The notes under the pieces are model-generated. The model was not told the DNA's origin. It did no database searches and saw nothing but the letters and a program-made list of their open reading frames with translations. From an uncultured Bacteroidota bacterium (lineage in GTDB: Bacteria > Bacteroidota > Bacteroidia > UKL13-3): a DNA stretch of 54,957 nucleotides. The translations under genes were made by a program, and so were the position numbers. Positions 37,017 through 47,683 of this stretch are shown piece by piece. Position 1 is the first letter of the stretch; the number at the start of each line of letters is the position of its first letter. The stretch is from positions 1 through 54,957 of the forward strand of contig CAILJQ010000182.1 in NCBI GenBank assembly GCA_903834625.1, read 5' to 3'.

Positions 37017-38306
37017 TTATAACTTACGTGCTATTTCTTCTTCAAGAATTTGAACCAATTCTGGTATCTTAATCTTCACAGCAATATCGTCTGCAAAGGC
37101 ATTCAATAAGAGTTTTTTGGCTTCTGTTTCAGAAATACCTCTGCTTCTTAAATAGAACATAGGCTCTTCATCTAACTGACCGATGGTAGCGCCATGTGTA
37201 CATTTCACATCATCGGCAAAAATCTCTAATTGAGGTTTGGTATTAACCGTGGCATCATTACTTAAAAGAATGTTTTGGTTACGTTGGTATGCGTTTGTTT
37301 TTTGTGCATCGGCATGAACCATGATTTTTCCATTAAATACGGCAGTACTTTTATCCATTAAAATGCCTTTGTATTTCTCATCGCTAAAGCCATTTGGTTT
37401 GGCATGGTCAACCCTACTATGGTTGTCAACAAAGCTATTGCCATCTGTAATGTATAAGCCGTAAAGTAAGCTGTTACAATTAAGGCCATTCATGTAAAAA
37501 TGCAAGTTGTTTCTAACCCATAAGCCATCAAGGGTTAAGGTAACTTGGTTAATATTGGTATGGCCATTTTGGTATACTTGCGTGTAGTTGTTATGGTATG
37601 TTTCACCCTTTGCTCTTTGCACCTTGTAATGCTCGAGATTGCCATTTTCGTCTACAAAAATTTCGTTCACTACATTGGTAAACGAAGCTTGATTGCCTAC
37701 CGACAAGTAGTTTTCAATAATGGTTGCTGAACTATTTTTCTCCAACACAATCAAATTGCGCGGTTGTTGTAAAACAGCTTCTGTGGTTGCATCACTAATA
37801 TTGGTAAGTAAAATAGGGTAGGTTAAACTTTTGCCTTCTGGCACATATATAAATGCGCCATCACTTAACAAAGCGGTGTTTAAGGCATTTAAACCTTCCT
37901 TTTCTGTTTGGGCATATTTCCCAAAATGTTGCATGAAAACCTCTTGGTGAGTTTTACGTGCGCTGGCAATGTTTGCCATCACCAAACTCGCATCTGTTTC
38001 TATCCATTCCGTAAGGTCTTCACGGTAACAGCCATTAACAAAAACAATCTTGTTGCTTTTAATTTTGTTGAGCAAACCCAAATCCAACAATGATTTCGCA
38101 TCGAGGGTGCTGAGGCAAGAAGGGGCAAAATTACCTTCTGCTATTTTGCGCAAATTGGTATACTTCCATTCTTCATGCTTTAGGGTTGGAATACCATTTT
38201 TTTGGAAGTGAGCATAAGCATTGGCACGAATGTCATAAAAGGAATCCTTTTCTGCTTGTGCAGCATATGCGTCAAAATCTGCCTGTATTTGTTCTATAAA
38301 ACTCAT
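37017..38306 (-). CDS. sufD: Fe-S cluster assembly protein SufD
   Basis: NGKIMVHADAQKTNAYQRNQNILLSNDATVNTKPQLEIFADDVKCTHGATIGQLDEE. Confidence 0.95.
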   Translation of the reverse strand: MSFIEQIQADFDAYAAQAEKDSFYDIRANAYAHFQKNGIPTLKHEEWKYTNLRKIAEGNFAPSCLSTLDAKSLLDLGLLNKIKSNKIVFVNGCYREDLTEWIETDASLVMANIASARKTHQEVFMQHFGKYAQTEKEGLNALNTALLSDGAFIYVPEGKSLTYPILLTNISDATTEAVLQQPRNLIVLEKNSSATIIENYLSVGNQASFTNVVNEIFVDENGNLEHYKVQRAKGETYHNNYTQVYQNGHTNINQVTLTLDGLWVRNNLHFYMNGLNCNSLLYGLYITDGNSFVDNHSRVDHAKPNGFSDEKYKGILMDKSTAVFNGKIMVHADAQKTNAYQRNQNILLSNDATVNTKPQLEIFADDVKCTHGATIGQLDEEPMFYLRSRGISETEAKKLLLNAFADDIAVKIKIPELVQILEEEIARKL

Positions 38307-38330
38307 GAATTCATCAATAGGTAAGGGTAA

Positions 38331-39089
38331 TTAAACGGCTGCTTCTACTTCTTGTTTGATCCAATCATAGCCTTTAACTTCCAATTCTTTGGCAAGGGAG
38401 GCATCACCACTTTTTACAATTCTACCTTTATATAATACATGTACAAAGTCTGGAACGATATAATCTAATAGTCTTTGGTAGTGCGTAATTACTAAGAAAG
38501 AGCGCTCTCCGTCACGTAATTTATTTACTCCAGCAGATACCAAACGAAGGGCATCAATATCTAAACCTGAATCAGTTTCATCCATGATACACAATTTAGG
38601 TTCAAGCATGGCCATCTGGAATACTTCATTTCTCTTTTTCTCACCACCACTAAATCCTTCGTTTAGTGAACGAGAGGTAAGTGATTTGTCCATTTCCATT
38701 TCTTCCATTTTACTGCGCATGAATTTTAAGAAATCTGTTGCCTCCATTGGCTCCAAACCATGGTACTTGCGCTTTTCATTGATGGCTGTTTTTAAGAAAT
38801 TGGTTGAACTTACACCTGGTATTTCAACTGGGTATTGAAAGGCAAGGAATAATCCTTCTCTGGCTCTATCTTCTGGAGATAGTTCCAATAGGTCTTTACC
38901 CATAAAATCTACTTTACCACCAGTTACTTCATAGTCTGCTCTTCCTGCCAAAACAGAAGATAAGGTACTTTTACCAGCTCCGTTCGGACCCATAATGGCG
39001 TGTACTTCTCCTGGTTTAATGCTTAGGTTGATGCCATTTAATATACTTTTTCCTTCAATCGAAGCCTTTAAATCGTTTATCGTTAACAT
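38331..39089 (-). CDS. sufC: Fe-S cluster assembly ATPase SufC
   Basis: IMGPNGAGKSTLSSVLAG, GFSGGEKKRNEVFQMA, LCIMDETDSGLDIDAL; start reset to MLTINDLKA. Confidence 0.96.
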   Translation of the reverse strand: MLTINDLKASIEGKSILNGINLSIKPGEVHAIMGPNGAGKSTLSSVLAGRADYEVTGGKVDFMGKDLLELSPEDRAREGLFLAFQYPVEIPGVSSTNFLKTAINEKRKYHGLEPMEATDFLKFMRSKMEEMEMDKSLTSRSLNEGFSGGEKKRNEVFQMAMLEPKLCIMDETDSGLDIDALRLVSAGVNKLRDGERSFLVITHYQRLLDYIVPDFVHVLYKGRIVKSGDASLAKELEVKGYDWIKQEVEAAV

Positions 39090-39219
39090 GTCAATTTTTG
39101 TTCTTATAATTTTACTTAACAATTCATTTAGTCTTACTTTTTTCGACCTTTTTCACCTAAAGAATGATTTCGGTGGTTGGTCTTACCCTGTGCACATGGG
39201 CGCATGGCTATGGGCCGCC

Positions 39220-40668
39220 CTATCCTACACTACCTTCTAATGATACAGCCAATAGTTTCTGGGCTTCTACGGCAAACTCCATAGGCAATTGGTTCAACAC
39301 TTCTTTACAAAAGCCATTTACAATTAAACCTATAGCTTCTTCAGTTCCAATGCCTCTTTGGTTGCAATAAAAAATTTGGTCTTCTCCAATTTTGCTGGTA
39401 CTTGCTTCGTGCTCAAGCGTTGCTGTATTGTTGTTTACCTCTATATAAGGAAAAGTATGTGCTCCGCATTTATCGCCAATAAGCATACTATCACACTGTG
39501 TATAATTCCTTGAGTTTTCGGCTTTTTTATTAATCTTAACCAAGCCTCTATAACTATTGTGTGATTTACCTGCCGAGATACCTTTAGATACAATCCTGCT
39601 TTTGGTGTTCTTGCCAATATGAATCATTTTGGTACCTGTATCAGCAATTTGCGCATTGTTGGTAACGGCTACAGAGAAAAACTCCCCTGTGCTTCTGTCT
39701 CCTTTTAGAATACAACTTGGGTATTTCCAAGTAATGGCAGAACCTGTTTCTACTTGTGTCCAGCTAATTTTTGATTCAGCACCTTCACAACTTCCACGTT
39801 TGGTTACAAAATTATAAATACCGCCTTTCCCTTCTTTATCACCTGGGTACCAATTTTGAACGGTTGAATATTTAATTTCAGCTTTTTCATGTGCCACCAA
39901 CTCTACCACCGCGGCGTGCAATTGATTTTCATCACGCATAGGAGCGGTACATCCTTCCAAGTAACTTACATAACTTGCATCATCCGCAATAATAAGTGTA
40001 CGTTCAAACTGTCCGGTGTTTTCTGCATTGATCCTAAAATAGGTAGATAGTTCCATAGGACAACGAACGCCTTTTGGAATATAAACAAATGATCCATCAG
40101 AAAATACTGCACTGTTCAGCGCAGCAAAGTAATTATCGGTAGTTGGAACCACAGACCCAAGGTATTTCTTTACTAATTCTGGGTGTTCATGAACAGCCTC
40201 AGAAATAGCGCAAAAGATGACGCCTTTTTCTTTTAACTGCTCCTTAAAAGTAGTGGCAATAGAAACAGAATCAAAAACAGCATCAACGGCAACGCCTGTT
40301 AATCTTTTTTGTTCTTGTAAGCTAATTCCCAATTTTTCAAAGGTTTTTAGCAATTCAGGGTCCACCTGATCCAAACTATCTAATTGTATTTTTTGCTTTG
40401 GTGCAGCATAAAATATGATGTCTTGGTAGTTTATTTTAGGGTAGTTGAAGTTTTGCCAATCTGGTTCTTCCATTTTGAGCCAACTTCTGTAGGCTTTTAA
40501 TCGCCATTCAAGCATCCATTCAGGTTCATTTTTCTTGGCAGAAATAAACCTAACTGTATCCTCATTAAGACCCATTGGGGCCATTTCCATTTCAATATCA
40601 GTAGTAAATCCGTATTTGTATTCCTGACTAACTACTTGGTCTATAATGTCTTCTTCTGGTTCCGACAT
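39220..40668 (-). CDS. sufB: Fe-S cluster assembly protein SufB
   Basis: [72 protein letters not shown]. Confidence 0.97.
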   Translation of the reverse strand: MSEPEEDIIDQVVSQEYKYGFTTDIEMEMAPMGLNEDTVRFISAKKNEPEWMLEWRLKAYRSWLKMEEPDWQNFNYPKINYQDIIFYAAPKQKIQLDSLDQVDPELLKTFEKLGISLQEQKRLTGVAVDAVFDSVSIATTFKEQLKEKGVIFCAISEAVHEHPELVKKYLGSVVPTTDNYFAALNSAVFSDGSFVYIPKGVRCPMELSTYFRINAENTGQFERTLIIADDASYVSYLEGCTAPMRDENQLHAAVVELVAHEKAEIKYSTVQNWYPGDKEGKGGIYNFVTKRGSCEGAESKISWTQVETGSAITWKYPSCILKGDRSTGEFFSVAVTNNAQIADTGTKMIHIGKNTKSRIVSKGISAGKSHNSYRGLVKINKKAENSRNYTQCDSMLIGDKCGAHTFPYIEVNNNTATLEHEASTSKIGEDQIFYCNQRGIGTEEAIGLIVNGFCKEVLNQLPMEFAVEAQKLLAVSLEGSVG

Positions 40669-40693
40669 GTTTTTAGCGGGTTTATTAGGGTTT

Positions 40694-40734
40694 CAAATTT
40701 AAGCATTATTTAGATTTATTTATACTAAATCTAA
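40694..40734 (-). promoter_or_regulatory. sufB promoter candidate: -7 element TAAATTTG (minus strand 40701-40694) with an upstream 9-bp inverted-repeat operator TTAGATTTA-N7-TAAATCTAA
   Basis: Perfect inverted repeat at 40710-40718/40726-40734 immediately upstream of a TAnnTTTG match, about 45 nt from the sufB start. Confidence 0.5.
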
Positions 40735-40833
40735 GTAATAAGACAATTGGGTGAATTGAAAGTTTTAAGAACTTATCCCAATCTTGGTATTTGTCTGAAA
40801 AAGTGGAGGAAGCACTCAGAAAAAGGCATAAAA

Positions 40834-40896
40834 AAGACCGTCATTCAATAAACTTCGGCGCTTTTACACACCTAATGTTTACCAAATGACGGTCTT
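40834..40896 (-). terminator. Strong minus-strand terminator / structured RNA downstream of the T9SS cargo gene
   Basis: 12-bp perfect stem AAGACCGTCATT/AATGACGGTCTT, extendable to about 20 bp with G-U pairs (TGGTAAAC/GTTTATTG), followed on the minus strand by a T-run. Confidence 0.75.
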
Positions 40897-40914
40897 GAAG
40901 TAGGAGAAACTACC

Positions 40915-43900
40915 TTAAAACTTCAATACTTTAACTGTTTCTTCTTTTTCGTTGTATTGTAACTTCAAGAAATAAACTCCTGCAGGTAATTTACCAGCAC
41001 CCTCTAAATCTATTTGTTGGGTACCCATTAAATTACTTACCTCTTGAGCCAACATCATTTTGCCGCTCATATCAAACATACTTACTTTGATATTGGTGCT
41101 TTGGTTGGTGTTTAACACAATTTGTAATTTATCTGAGAATGGATTTGGCAACATGGCTTGAAGTACCTCACTGGTTGCTTCTTCGTTAATTAATACCACA
41201 GAGCTGTACTCAGCGGCACCATCTGCATCTATTTGGTTCAAACGGTAATAAACTTGACTTGCACCTAGCTTGAAGAATTCATTATCCAAGAATTCATATT
41301 TAACCAATGTTTGGCTATTTCCTTGTGCAAACAATTTACCAATTGCCTCAAAGTTTTTACCATCAATACTTCTTTCAACAACAAAATAACGTGCATTGAT
41401 TTCTGAAGTGGTTGCCCAAGATAATTGTGCACCATTATCTGTTTTGGTTCCTTTGAACCAGGCGTATTTCACAGGTAATGGATTGGCAGTTCCTGCACTC
41501 GCAATTCCGTATTGACGAGCAAATGTTTGTGTGGCAGGCAACCAGAATGAAACAGTAGAAGCGGCTACACTTAAGGTATCTGCAGGGTTTCTTCCAACGG
41601 TCCACAATCCAGAAGCGCCATTATCGCGCACAGAAAGGTATAAGTCATTTCCATTTGCTGCACTACCTAAATTTCCTGCCAATAATTGGAAGGTACCATA
41701 ACAACTATCATAGGTTGCATTACCATATTTATAAATGGCCCAATGTCTTGGGTGGAATGTTTTAGGACTTGTGGCAATCACCGTATCTGGTGTAAAACCT
41801 ATTGGTGCGTATCTAAAATAATGTACCACTACCTCATGTGAACCACTTAGGTTTTGGAACCTTAAACTTACGTTCTTATTAGTAAATGACTGTATACTCG
41901 AGTTGCTAAAGGTCACCGAAGTTCCAAGATTGGTATCTAAAGGAAGTGAACTTAAGAACCAAGCGGCAGTTAAATCAAAGTTATTCATAACACCCACATG
42001 GCAATTACCAGAAGCATCTGATAACAAGGATTGGTTTACACCTTCATCAAATCTGTAATAAGTCAATAAATTTGTACTGCTCATATTTGGCACCTTGTAG
42101 TGCATACCCAGCCTAATTTGGCTTTGGGTTCTTGTAGTGTTCCAATACATAAAGTTCTCCATCCCTCCGCTGAAAGGATTGGTTGCACCAGCGCGCATAC
42201 CAAGGTAAGTAGGACCATTTTTGCATACCACAGAACCACCCAATGCTGTATCAATTCCTAATTCTCCATTTACATACATTTTCAAATTGGTTCCATCATA
42301 GGTTAAGGCTATATGTGTCCATGAAAGCAATACCGCATTTACTGTACTTAATATTTGGTGATACCCAGAAGTGGTTTTCATGTTCACAATAGGTGTTAAA
42401 CCAGAAAGTGTAATAGTTAAAGATGAATCAGTTACAGTAGAGTCTTTAGAATAAATGGTTCCAGTAGATACCAGGCTACTAGGACGAATCCAACTCTCAA
42501 TTGTGAAATTGGTTGAAGGGTTTGTAGCTGCACTATTGGCTATGCTTACATTATCATTTACTCCATCAAATTGCACGCGAGTGCCACCAGAAAAACCTGT
42601 AACTGGAGCCAAAACATTAATTACTTTAACTGCCGTGTCATTGTTTAAATCACCATCGCCGCTCAATTCTGTCCAAGTTTGAATGGTATAAGTTCCTTGA
42701 ACGGTTGGAGAGAAGGTTCTTGGGAAGGTAAGTGTAACTGACTGTCCGGGTAAGATGAAAGCTATATTGTTACTGTCGTTATATACTAAAGTATTGGTGG
42801 CATCATAAATTTTGGTTCGAACCTTAATGCCAAATTGTGTGTTGGATCCATAATTGTAAAAATCTGCCGAAGGATTAACACTTCCTTGTCCCAAAGGGAA
42901 AACTGTACAAGGATCAGTAATTTCTGTTACTCCCAAATCGTTGGCCAATTGTAACCTTGGTTCAATCATAAACCTAAAATTAGAGTTGGTGGTTAAGAAA
43001 TCGGTCCAAGTAGTACCACCCGTTGGCGCAGTGTAATAGAAAGTCTGACCACGAATAGGCACTTCATTTTGGTAAGAGAAAGCAGCATTCACCGTACCAG
43101 TTTGAATTACTCCCACAAAGAAAGTTCCTGAAATAGGTACTGGTGGATTTACGGGAATGGTATTTAAACCTGCAGTTGTAAGGAAGGAAGGAGATGACCA
43201 CAATAATGCACCTGGGGCACCTGTTGAAGATGTATCCCAGATTCCCACTTTTAAGTTATTACCTCCTGTGTTAAAGTTTACTCCTATTTGGTTGATGCTA
43301 TTGGTTCCTGAATAAGGAAATTTAGCAACAAAGTCGCCTGTGCCTCCTGTAAACCCTACACCACCAGCTGGTGGAATTAAAGGATCGGCATAATTGTAGG
43401 TATTTAGGTTTACAATTTGGTTGTAATAACCCGTATCATTAAATGCGTTTTGGTCGATATTGCCAAAAACCTTTACCACATTGTTCCCTAGGTTGGTAGG
43501 AGAGAAGGCAGCAAAAGAAATGGTAGTATCTACATTCGGATTTAAATTACTTATTACTACAGAATCTAAAAAGCTGTTCGCTCCTGATACGGATAGAATA
43601 ACAGAAAAAGAAGTTAACGGACTCGTTCCTGTATTTCTAATAGCGGCTTTTACTGTGTGCGGTACGGCAAATGGTATAGGAAGTTTACCTAATGAATAAA
43701 CCTGACGAACAGCCATGTCATTTGAATATATTGGTAAGAACCTATATCTAGTTCCTGCTACTGGAAGCGGACGGGCAACACCATTGGAATTTCCATAATT
43801 AAAGTTGTTTCCAACATAATTTCCTGCAGCAGCAGTTGCAATGGTCCAGGCTTGGGTTGAACCTTTTGTAATAGTAACCATGTTGGCTGTAGCTACAGAA

Positions 43901-44520
43901 GAACCTTTCAATCCAATTTGTGCAGATTTGAAGGCCGAAGTATTGGTACTAGCAGTTGCAGGACCATAAATAAATTCAATAACATTAGAGCCTTCATACA
44001 ATTTCACCTGGAAGCTAAAATTTGAATATTGTGTAGGAACAGCGGAAGTGTTTTCTGTTACGTTTTTCCATTGAATGGTACATACTCTTGAACCCGCCGA
44101 ACCGGTGGTTGATACTCTGTATTCACAACCTGTTGCTCCAATAAGGTCTAGTTGGAATGGTGCAATCATATTACTATCGGCAATGTTAAATATACCACCT
44201 GTTCCTGCACCAGTTACTTGAACAGCAGTAAATAAATTAGCAGTTGATGGAGCCACTGTTCCGAACCTAATAACGCCATTGGTATTTAAAATAAAATCTG
44301 TGTAAGCCGTTCTGTTATAGGTAAAAGTAAAACCTATAGGTGTGGCCGATGAATTGGCATTATCTGTATTTGCAGTAGTAATGGCCGATCCAGTGGTGCC
44401 TAAATCTGTATAGGTACTAGCTGATATCTGAAAACTGCTCGCAGGATAATTCAATTGCGCCATGGTGGCTTGTTGTAAACCCGCTAAGAAACATAAGAGA
44501 ATAAAGTATTTTTTTAACAT
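40915..44520 (-). CDS. Large secreted protein with LamG-like (concanavalin-like) domain and T9SS type A C-terminal sorting domain
   Basis: Signal peptide MLKKYFILLCFLAGLQQATMAQ; FTIESWIRPSSLVSTGTIYSK...VNGELGIDTALGG (LamG); C-terminal MLPNPFSDKLQIVLN...LPAGVYFLKLQYNEKEETVKVLKF. Confidence 0.88.
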   Translation of the reverse strand: MLKKYFILLCFLAGLQQATMAQLNYPASSFQISASTYTDLGTTGSAITTANTDNANSSATPIGFTFTYNRTAYTDFILNTNGVIRFGTVAPSTANLFTAVQVTGAGTGGIFNIADSNMIAPFQLDLIGATGCEYRVSTTGSAGSRVCTIQWKNVTENTSAVPTQYSNFSFQVKLYEGSNVIEFIYGPATASTNTSAFKSAQIGLKGSSVATANMVTITKGSTQAWTIATAAAGNYVGNNFNYGNSNGVARPLPVAGTRYRFLPIYSNDMAVRQVYSLGKLPIPFAVPHTVKAAIRNTGTSPLTSFSVILSVSGANSFLDSVVISNLNPNVDTTISFAAFSPTNLGNNVVKVFGNIDQNAFNDTGYYNQIVNLNTYNYADPLIPPAGGVGFTGGTGDFVAKFPYSGTNSINQIGVNFNTGGNNLKVGIWDTSSTGAPGALLWSSPSFLTTAGLNTIPVNPPVPISGTFFVGVIQTGTVNAAFSYQNEVPIRGQTFYYTAPTGGTTWTDFLTTNSNFRFMIEPRLQLANDLGVTEITDPCTVFPLGQGSVNPSADFYNYGSNTQFGIKVRTKIYDATNTLVYNDSNNIAFILPGQSVTLTFPRTFSPTVQGTYTIQTWTELSGDGDLNNDTAVKVINVLAPVTGFSGGTRVQFDGVNDNVSIANSAATNPSTNFTIESWIRPSSLVSTGTIYSKDSTVTDSSLTITLSGLTPIVNMKTTSGYHQILSTVNAVLLSWTHIALTYDGTNLKMYVNGELGIDTALGGSVVCKNGPTYLGMRAGATNPFSGGMENFMYWNTTRTQSQIRLGMHYKVPNMSSTNLLTYYRFDEGVNQSLLSDASGNCHVGVMNNFDLTAAWFLSSLPLDTNLGTSVTFSNSSIQSFTNKNVSLRFQNLSGSHEVVVHYFRYAPIGFTPDTVIATSPKTFHPRHWAIYKYGNATYDSCYGTFQLLAGNLGSAANGNDLYLSVRDNGASGLWTVGRNPADTLSVAASTVSFWLPATQTFARQYGIASAGTANPLPVKYAWFKGTKTDNGAQLSWATTSEINARYFVVERSIDGKNFEAIGKLFAQGNSQTLVKYEFLDNEFFKLGASQVYYRLNQIDADGAAEYSSVVLINEEATSEVLQAMLPNPFSDKLQIVLNTNQSTNIKVSMFDMSGKMMLAQEVSNLMGTQQIDLEGAGKLPAGVYFLKLQYNEKEETVKVLKF

Positions 44521-44614
44521 ACGCGATATTATTTGATAGTTCAAGTTAGAAAATTTGAAATAATAAAAACAACAATCTTATGTAAAATTGTTTTTTTACA
44601 TTTAACCTGCGGGA

Positions 44615-44622
44615 TACCTTTG
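44615..44622 (+). promoter_or_regulatory. Bacteroidota-type -7 element TACCTTTG upstream of the alpha/beta hydrolase
   Basis: Exact TAnnTTTG 28 nt before the ATG at 44651. Confidence 0.4.
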
Positions 44623-44650
44623 CCAATAGATAATACCTTGCGCACCAATC

Positions 44651-45418
44651 ATGACAGTTGAACTAAATTATAAAGAATACGGAAATGGAAACCCTTTGCT
44701 CATTTTACATGGGTTTATGGGTTCACTCGATAATTGGCATACACTAGCCAACCAATTTGCCAATCAATACAGGGTTTTTACCATAGACCAAAGAAATCAT
44801 GGGAAATCGCCCCACACAGAAAACCACAGCATTGCATTGATGGTGGACGATTTGAAGCATTTTATTGAAAGTAAAAACTTGTCAGATGTGGTGCTATTGG
44901 GCCATTCCATGGGAGGCAAAGTGGTTATGGCCTTTGCGTTGGCCTACCCGCATTTGGTGAGCAAACTTATTGTGGTAGATATTGCTCCTAGAGTTTATAA
45001 AAGGGGGCACGATGATGTGTTTGAGGCCATTTTTTCGGTTGATTTAAATAAAATTCAAAGTAGAAAAGATGCTGAAAACCTCATGGAACCTTTTGTTCAA
45101 GACTTTGGCACCAGACAGTTTTTGTTAAAGAATCTAGAGCGCAAAGAGGATGGTTCTTATGCTTGGAAAATGAACTTAACAACCTTGCATAGAGATTATG
45201 AAGAAATAGTAAAACCTATCATCTCTGATATGCCTTATTTGGGGCCAACCCTTGTTATCAAAGGAGGAAACAGTAGGTATATTTCCTCCCTCGATGAAAG
45301 TGATTTTGAACAATTGTTCCCGGCCTATCAATTAGCGACCATCCCTAATGCTGGTCATTGGGTACATGCAGAACAACCCAAGTTGTTTTTTGAAACGGTG
45401 AGTGAGTTCTGTAAATAA
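44651..45418 (+). CDS. Alpha/beta-fold hydrolase (YbfF-like esterase)
   Basis: LLILHGFMGSLDNWHTLA, VVLLGHSMGGKVVMAFAL nucleophile elbow, C-terminal NAGHWVHAEQP. Confidence 0.92.
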   Translation: MTVELNYKEYGNGNPLLILHGFMGSLDNWHTLANQFANQYRVFTIDQRNHGKSPHTENHSIALMVDDLKHFIESKNLSDVVLLGHSMGGKVVMAFALAYPHLVSKLIVVDIAPRVYKRGHDDVFEAIFSVDLNKIQSRKDAENLMEPFVQDFGTRQFLLKNLERKEDGSYAWKMNLTTLHRDYEEIVKPIISDMPYLGPTLVIKGGNSRYISSLDESDFEQLFPAYQLATIPNAGHWVHAEQPKLFFETVSEFCK

Positions 45419-45435
45419 TTGTTTTCCGTTCTCTA

Positions 45436-47577
45436 TTATTGGACAATGAATTTGATGACACTTTGTTTGGTGCCGTTATCTAATTCAAGGAAGTAAACCC
45501 CATTGCTTAAAGCGGCGTTTACGTCTATTTGTTGTTTACCGGCATTCACCCAACTGTCTTTTTTCCATACAAGCTGACCTTGAATATTCACTATGCTCAT
45601 ATGTAAATTCTGGGCATTTTCTAACTGAGTGGATAGGGTAAAGCTTCCTTTATTGGGATTAGGTGATATATGTAATTTCCCCAATTGGGCTATTTCTTGA
45701 ATATTGGTAGGTACAATCTGGATATTCCTTACACTGGTATCTAGGCAACCAAATTTATTATTAACAACAACCTGCACTTTGGCTGTACCTGTACCAAAGA
45801 AGCTTACAAAGGAGGAGGTATCATTATTTGCAGTTAGGAATGCATTGTTAACACTCCATTTGTAACCATAACTTTCATATTTTTTGATGGAAAATAAATA
45901 AGGCGTTTGCGGCACAAAAATGCCAGCTACACTGCTAATAGTTTCATGAATAGGAACTGGTAATACATGTACATTTAATTCGGCAGAATCTTTGCAACCC
46001 ACTGTATTTTGGATAAGGAGTTTCACCCGATAATCACCTCCATTAACAAACCTATGATTTTCTATTTCATTACTTCCCAAGGTTCCGTCGCCAAAAAACC
46101 ATTGGCGAGAAATGTTGCCATTACCATAATAGGATTGATCTTCAAATAAAAAATCATTTGCATTGGCACATACAGAATCTTTAGATAACAATTTAATTTG
46201 GGCAGTACAATTGCTGTCACGCACATAAATAGAAATGGAGCGCGCACTTTTTCCAATTACCGGGCAGTTTCGGTCTGAACCAATTACATGAATAAAGTAA
46301 GGTTTGTTCCTCCTCATCCCAAGGCTTGGGGTAAAGCAAATTTCAACAGAGTCGAATTGAGGCCTTGTGGCTACATTGTACAATTTGTTTACTACAATAT
46401 TTGAAAGCATTAATTCTTTGTCAAAGCTTACCTGAATATCTGTAGAATCTTTTAAACTATTGATTGAAGCGGGATAATCTCTTGCCGAAACTTGGAAACA
46501 AAAAGGAACATTAGGTTTGAGAGTATATGAATTTTTAAATGATGGGTGGCTTACTCCTGTGCTACTAAAGCTATATAAAAGCGGGTTATCGTTATCATAT
46601 GAATTCACACATTGAATTTGTATATCTCTTCTAGTTATACCCATAATGGTATTAACCCCATCTATTTTGCGCCATTGGATAATTCCTATTACTAAATTGG
46701 AAACAAATGTTCCTGTGGGTCTAAACCTTAATGTACCATCAGTTTGATCCATGAAAATTCCTGCTGGTGGAAGGGCTGGTGGGGAGCTAATGGGTGCTCC
46801 CAAATAAGGAAACGGAACAGTAGGTGAATAGGGAGAAACATAAGGGGCATTGGTATTTTTATTCATTAAGCTTGGTGCTAAGAAATAGCTCAATGAGTCT
46901 CCATCAGGATCAACCGCACCTATATTGGTATATACACCATCATTCACATTCACAAAAATAGTAGGTGGTACATTAAAATACGGAGCAGAGTTTTTATAAT
47001 ATCTCTCCGTATTAATGGTCATTTCAGAATAATAATTTAGCATATCGGGATTATACAAAGTAGTATTACTACTGTTTCTGCAACAATGACTGAAACCAAT
47101 TCCTAAATAGGTATTGGCTTTCGGAATGCTGCCTAAATCTATTTGTCCTCTAAAGGTATAAACTTCAATACCCGGAGTAAACATGCCTGGTGTTCTGGTT
47201 CCGCAATTGCTACAAATACTTTTCTGAAGAGAACACAATGGCAAGGCATCAAATACTCCTATTACTGTGTCTACTGATAAATAAGTTGTGTAAAAATTGT
47301 TTCCTGCCATTGGATTTTCTTTGATATTAGAACCAGCAGGCGCTGTAGCACCATATAAACCAAGTGGTATTTTACATGCTCCACTTAACTTGGTAGGACA
47401 GTTGGCACAAAGATTTATTTCTGCACAATTTCTATATACCTTAACCTCTAAGTTCATAATTCCCGGTATATTGGTGCTGCTGTATGTCATCTCTGTACCA
47501 AGAATATGTCCGGCTTGGGTGGTTTTTGCAATGAGCGCGTAAATGCAGATCAAAAGCAGGGTAAATAATTTTTTCAT
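45436..47577 (-). CDS. Secreted PKD-domain protein with T9SS type A sorting domain
   Basis: Signal peptide; PKD motif RQWFFGDGTLGSNEIENHRFVNGGDYRVKLLIQN; C-terminal ISPNPNKGSFTLS...LSNGVYFLELDNGTKQSVIKFIVQ. Confidence 0.88.
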   Translation of the reverse strand: MKKLFTLLLICIYALIAKTTQAGHILGTEMTYSSTNIPGIMNLEVKVYRNCAEINLCANCPTKLSGACKIPLGLYGATAPAGSNIKENPMAGNNFYTTYLSVDTVIGVFDALPLCSLQKSICSNCGTRTPGMFTPGIEVYTFRGQIDLGSIPKANTYLGIGFSHCCRNSSNTTLYNPDMLNYYSEMTINTERYYKNSAPYFNVPPTIFVNVNDGVYTNIGAVDPDGDSLSYFLAPSLMNKNTNAPYVSPYSPTVPFPYLGAPISSPPALPPAGIFMDQTDGTLRFRPTGTFVSNLVIGIIQWRKIDGVNTIMGITRRDIQIQCVNSYDNDNPLLYSFSSTGVSHPSFKNSYTLKPNVPFCFQVSARDYPASINSLKDSTDIQVSFDKELMLSNIVVNKLYNVATRPQFDSVEICFTPSLGMRRNKPYFIHVIGSDRNCPVIGKSARSISIYVRDSNCTAQIKLLSKDSVCANANDFLFEDQSYYGNGNISRQWFFGDGTLGSNEIENHRFVNGGDYRVKLLIQNTVGCKDSAELNVHVLPVPIHETISSVAGIFVPQTPYLFSIKKYESYGYKWSVNNAFLTANNDTSSFVSFFGTGTAKVQVVVNNKFGCLDTSVRNIQIVPTNIQEIAQLGKLHISPNPNKGSFTLSTQLENAQNLHMSIVNIQGQLVWKKDSWVNAGKQQIDVNAALSNGVYFLELDNGTKQSVIKFIVQ

Positions 47578-47683
47578 GATGAGGCAATTTAACATCATGA
47601 TTTGGATTGTTCTAAATAGGTTGCATTATTAAGAAATTATTAGAAGGGTTTACCTCCTTAAAACCTAAATCGCGTATAAAATC

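Noticed and set aside
44527-44565. TATTATTT ... AAATAATA inverted repeat upstream of the T9SS cargo gene
   Set aside because: Purely A/T with a 23-nt loop; expected by chance at this composition.
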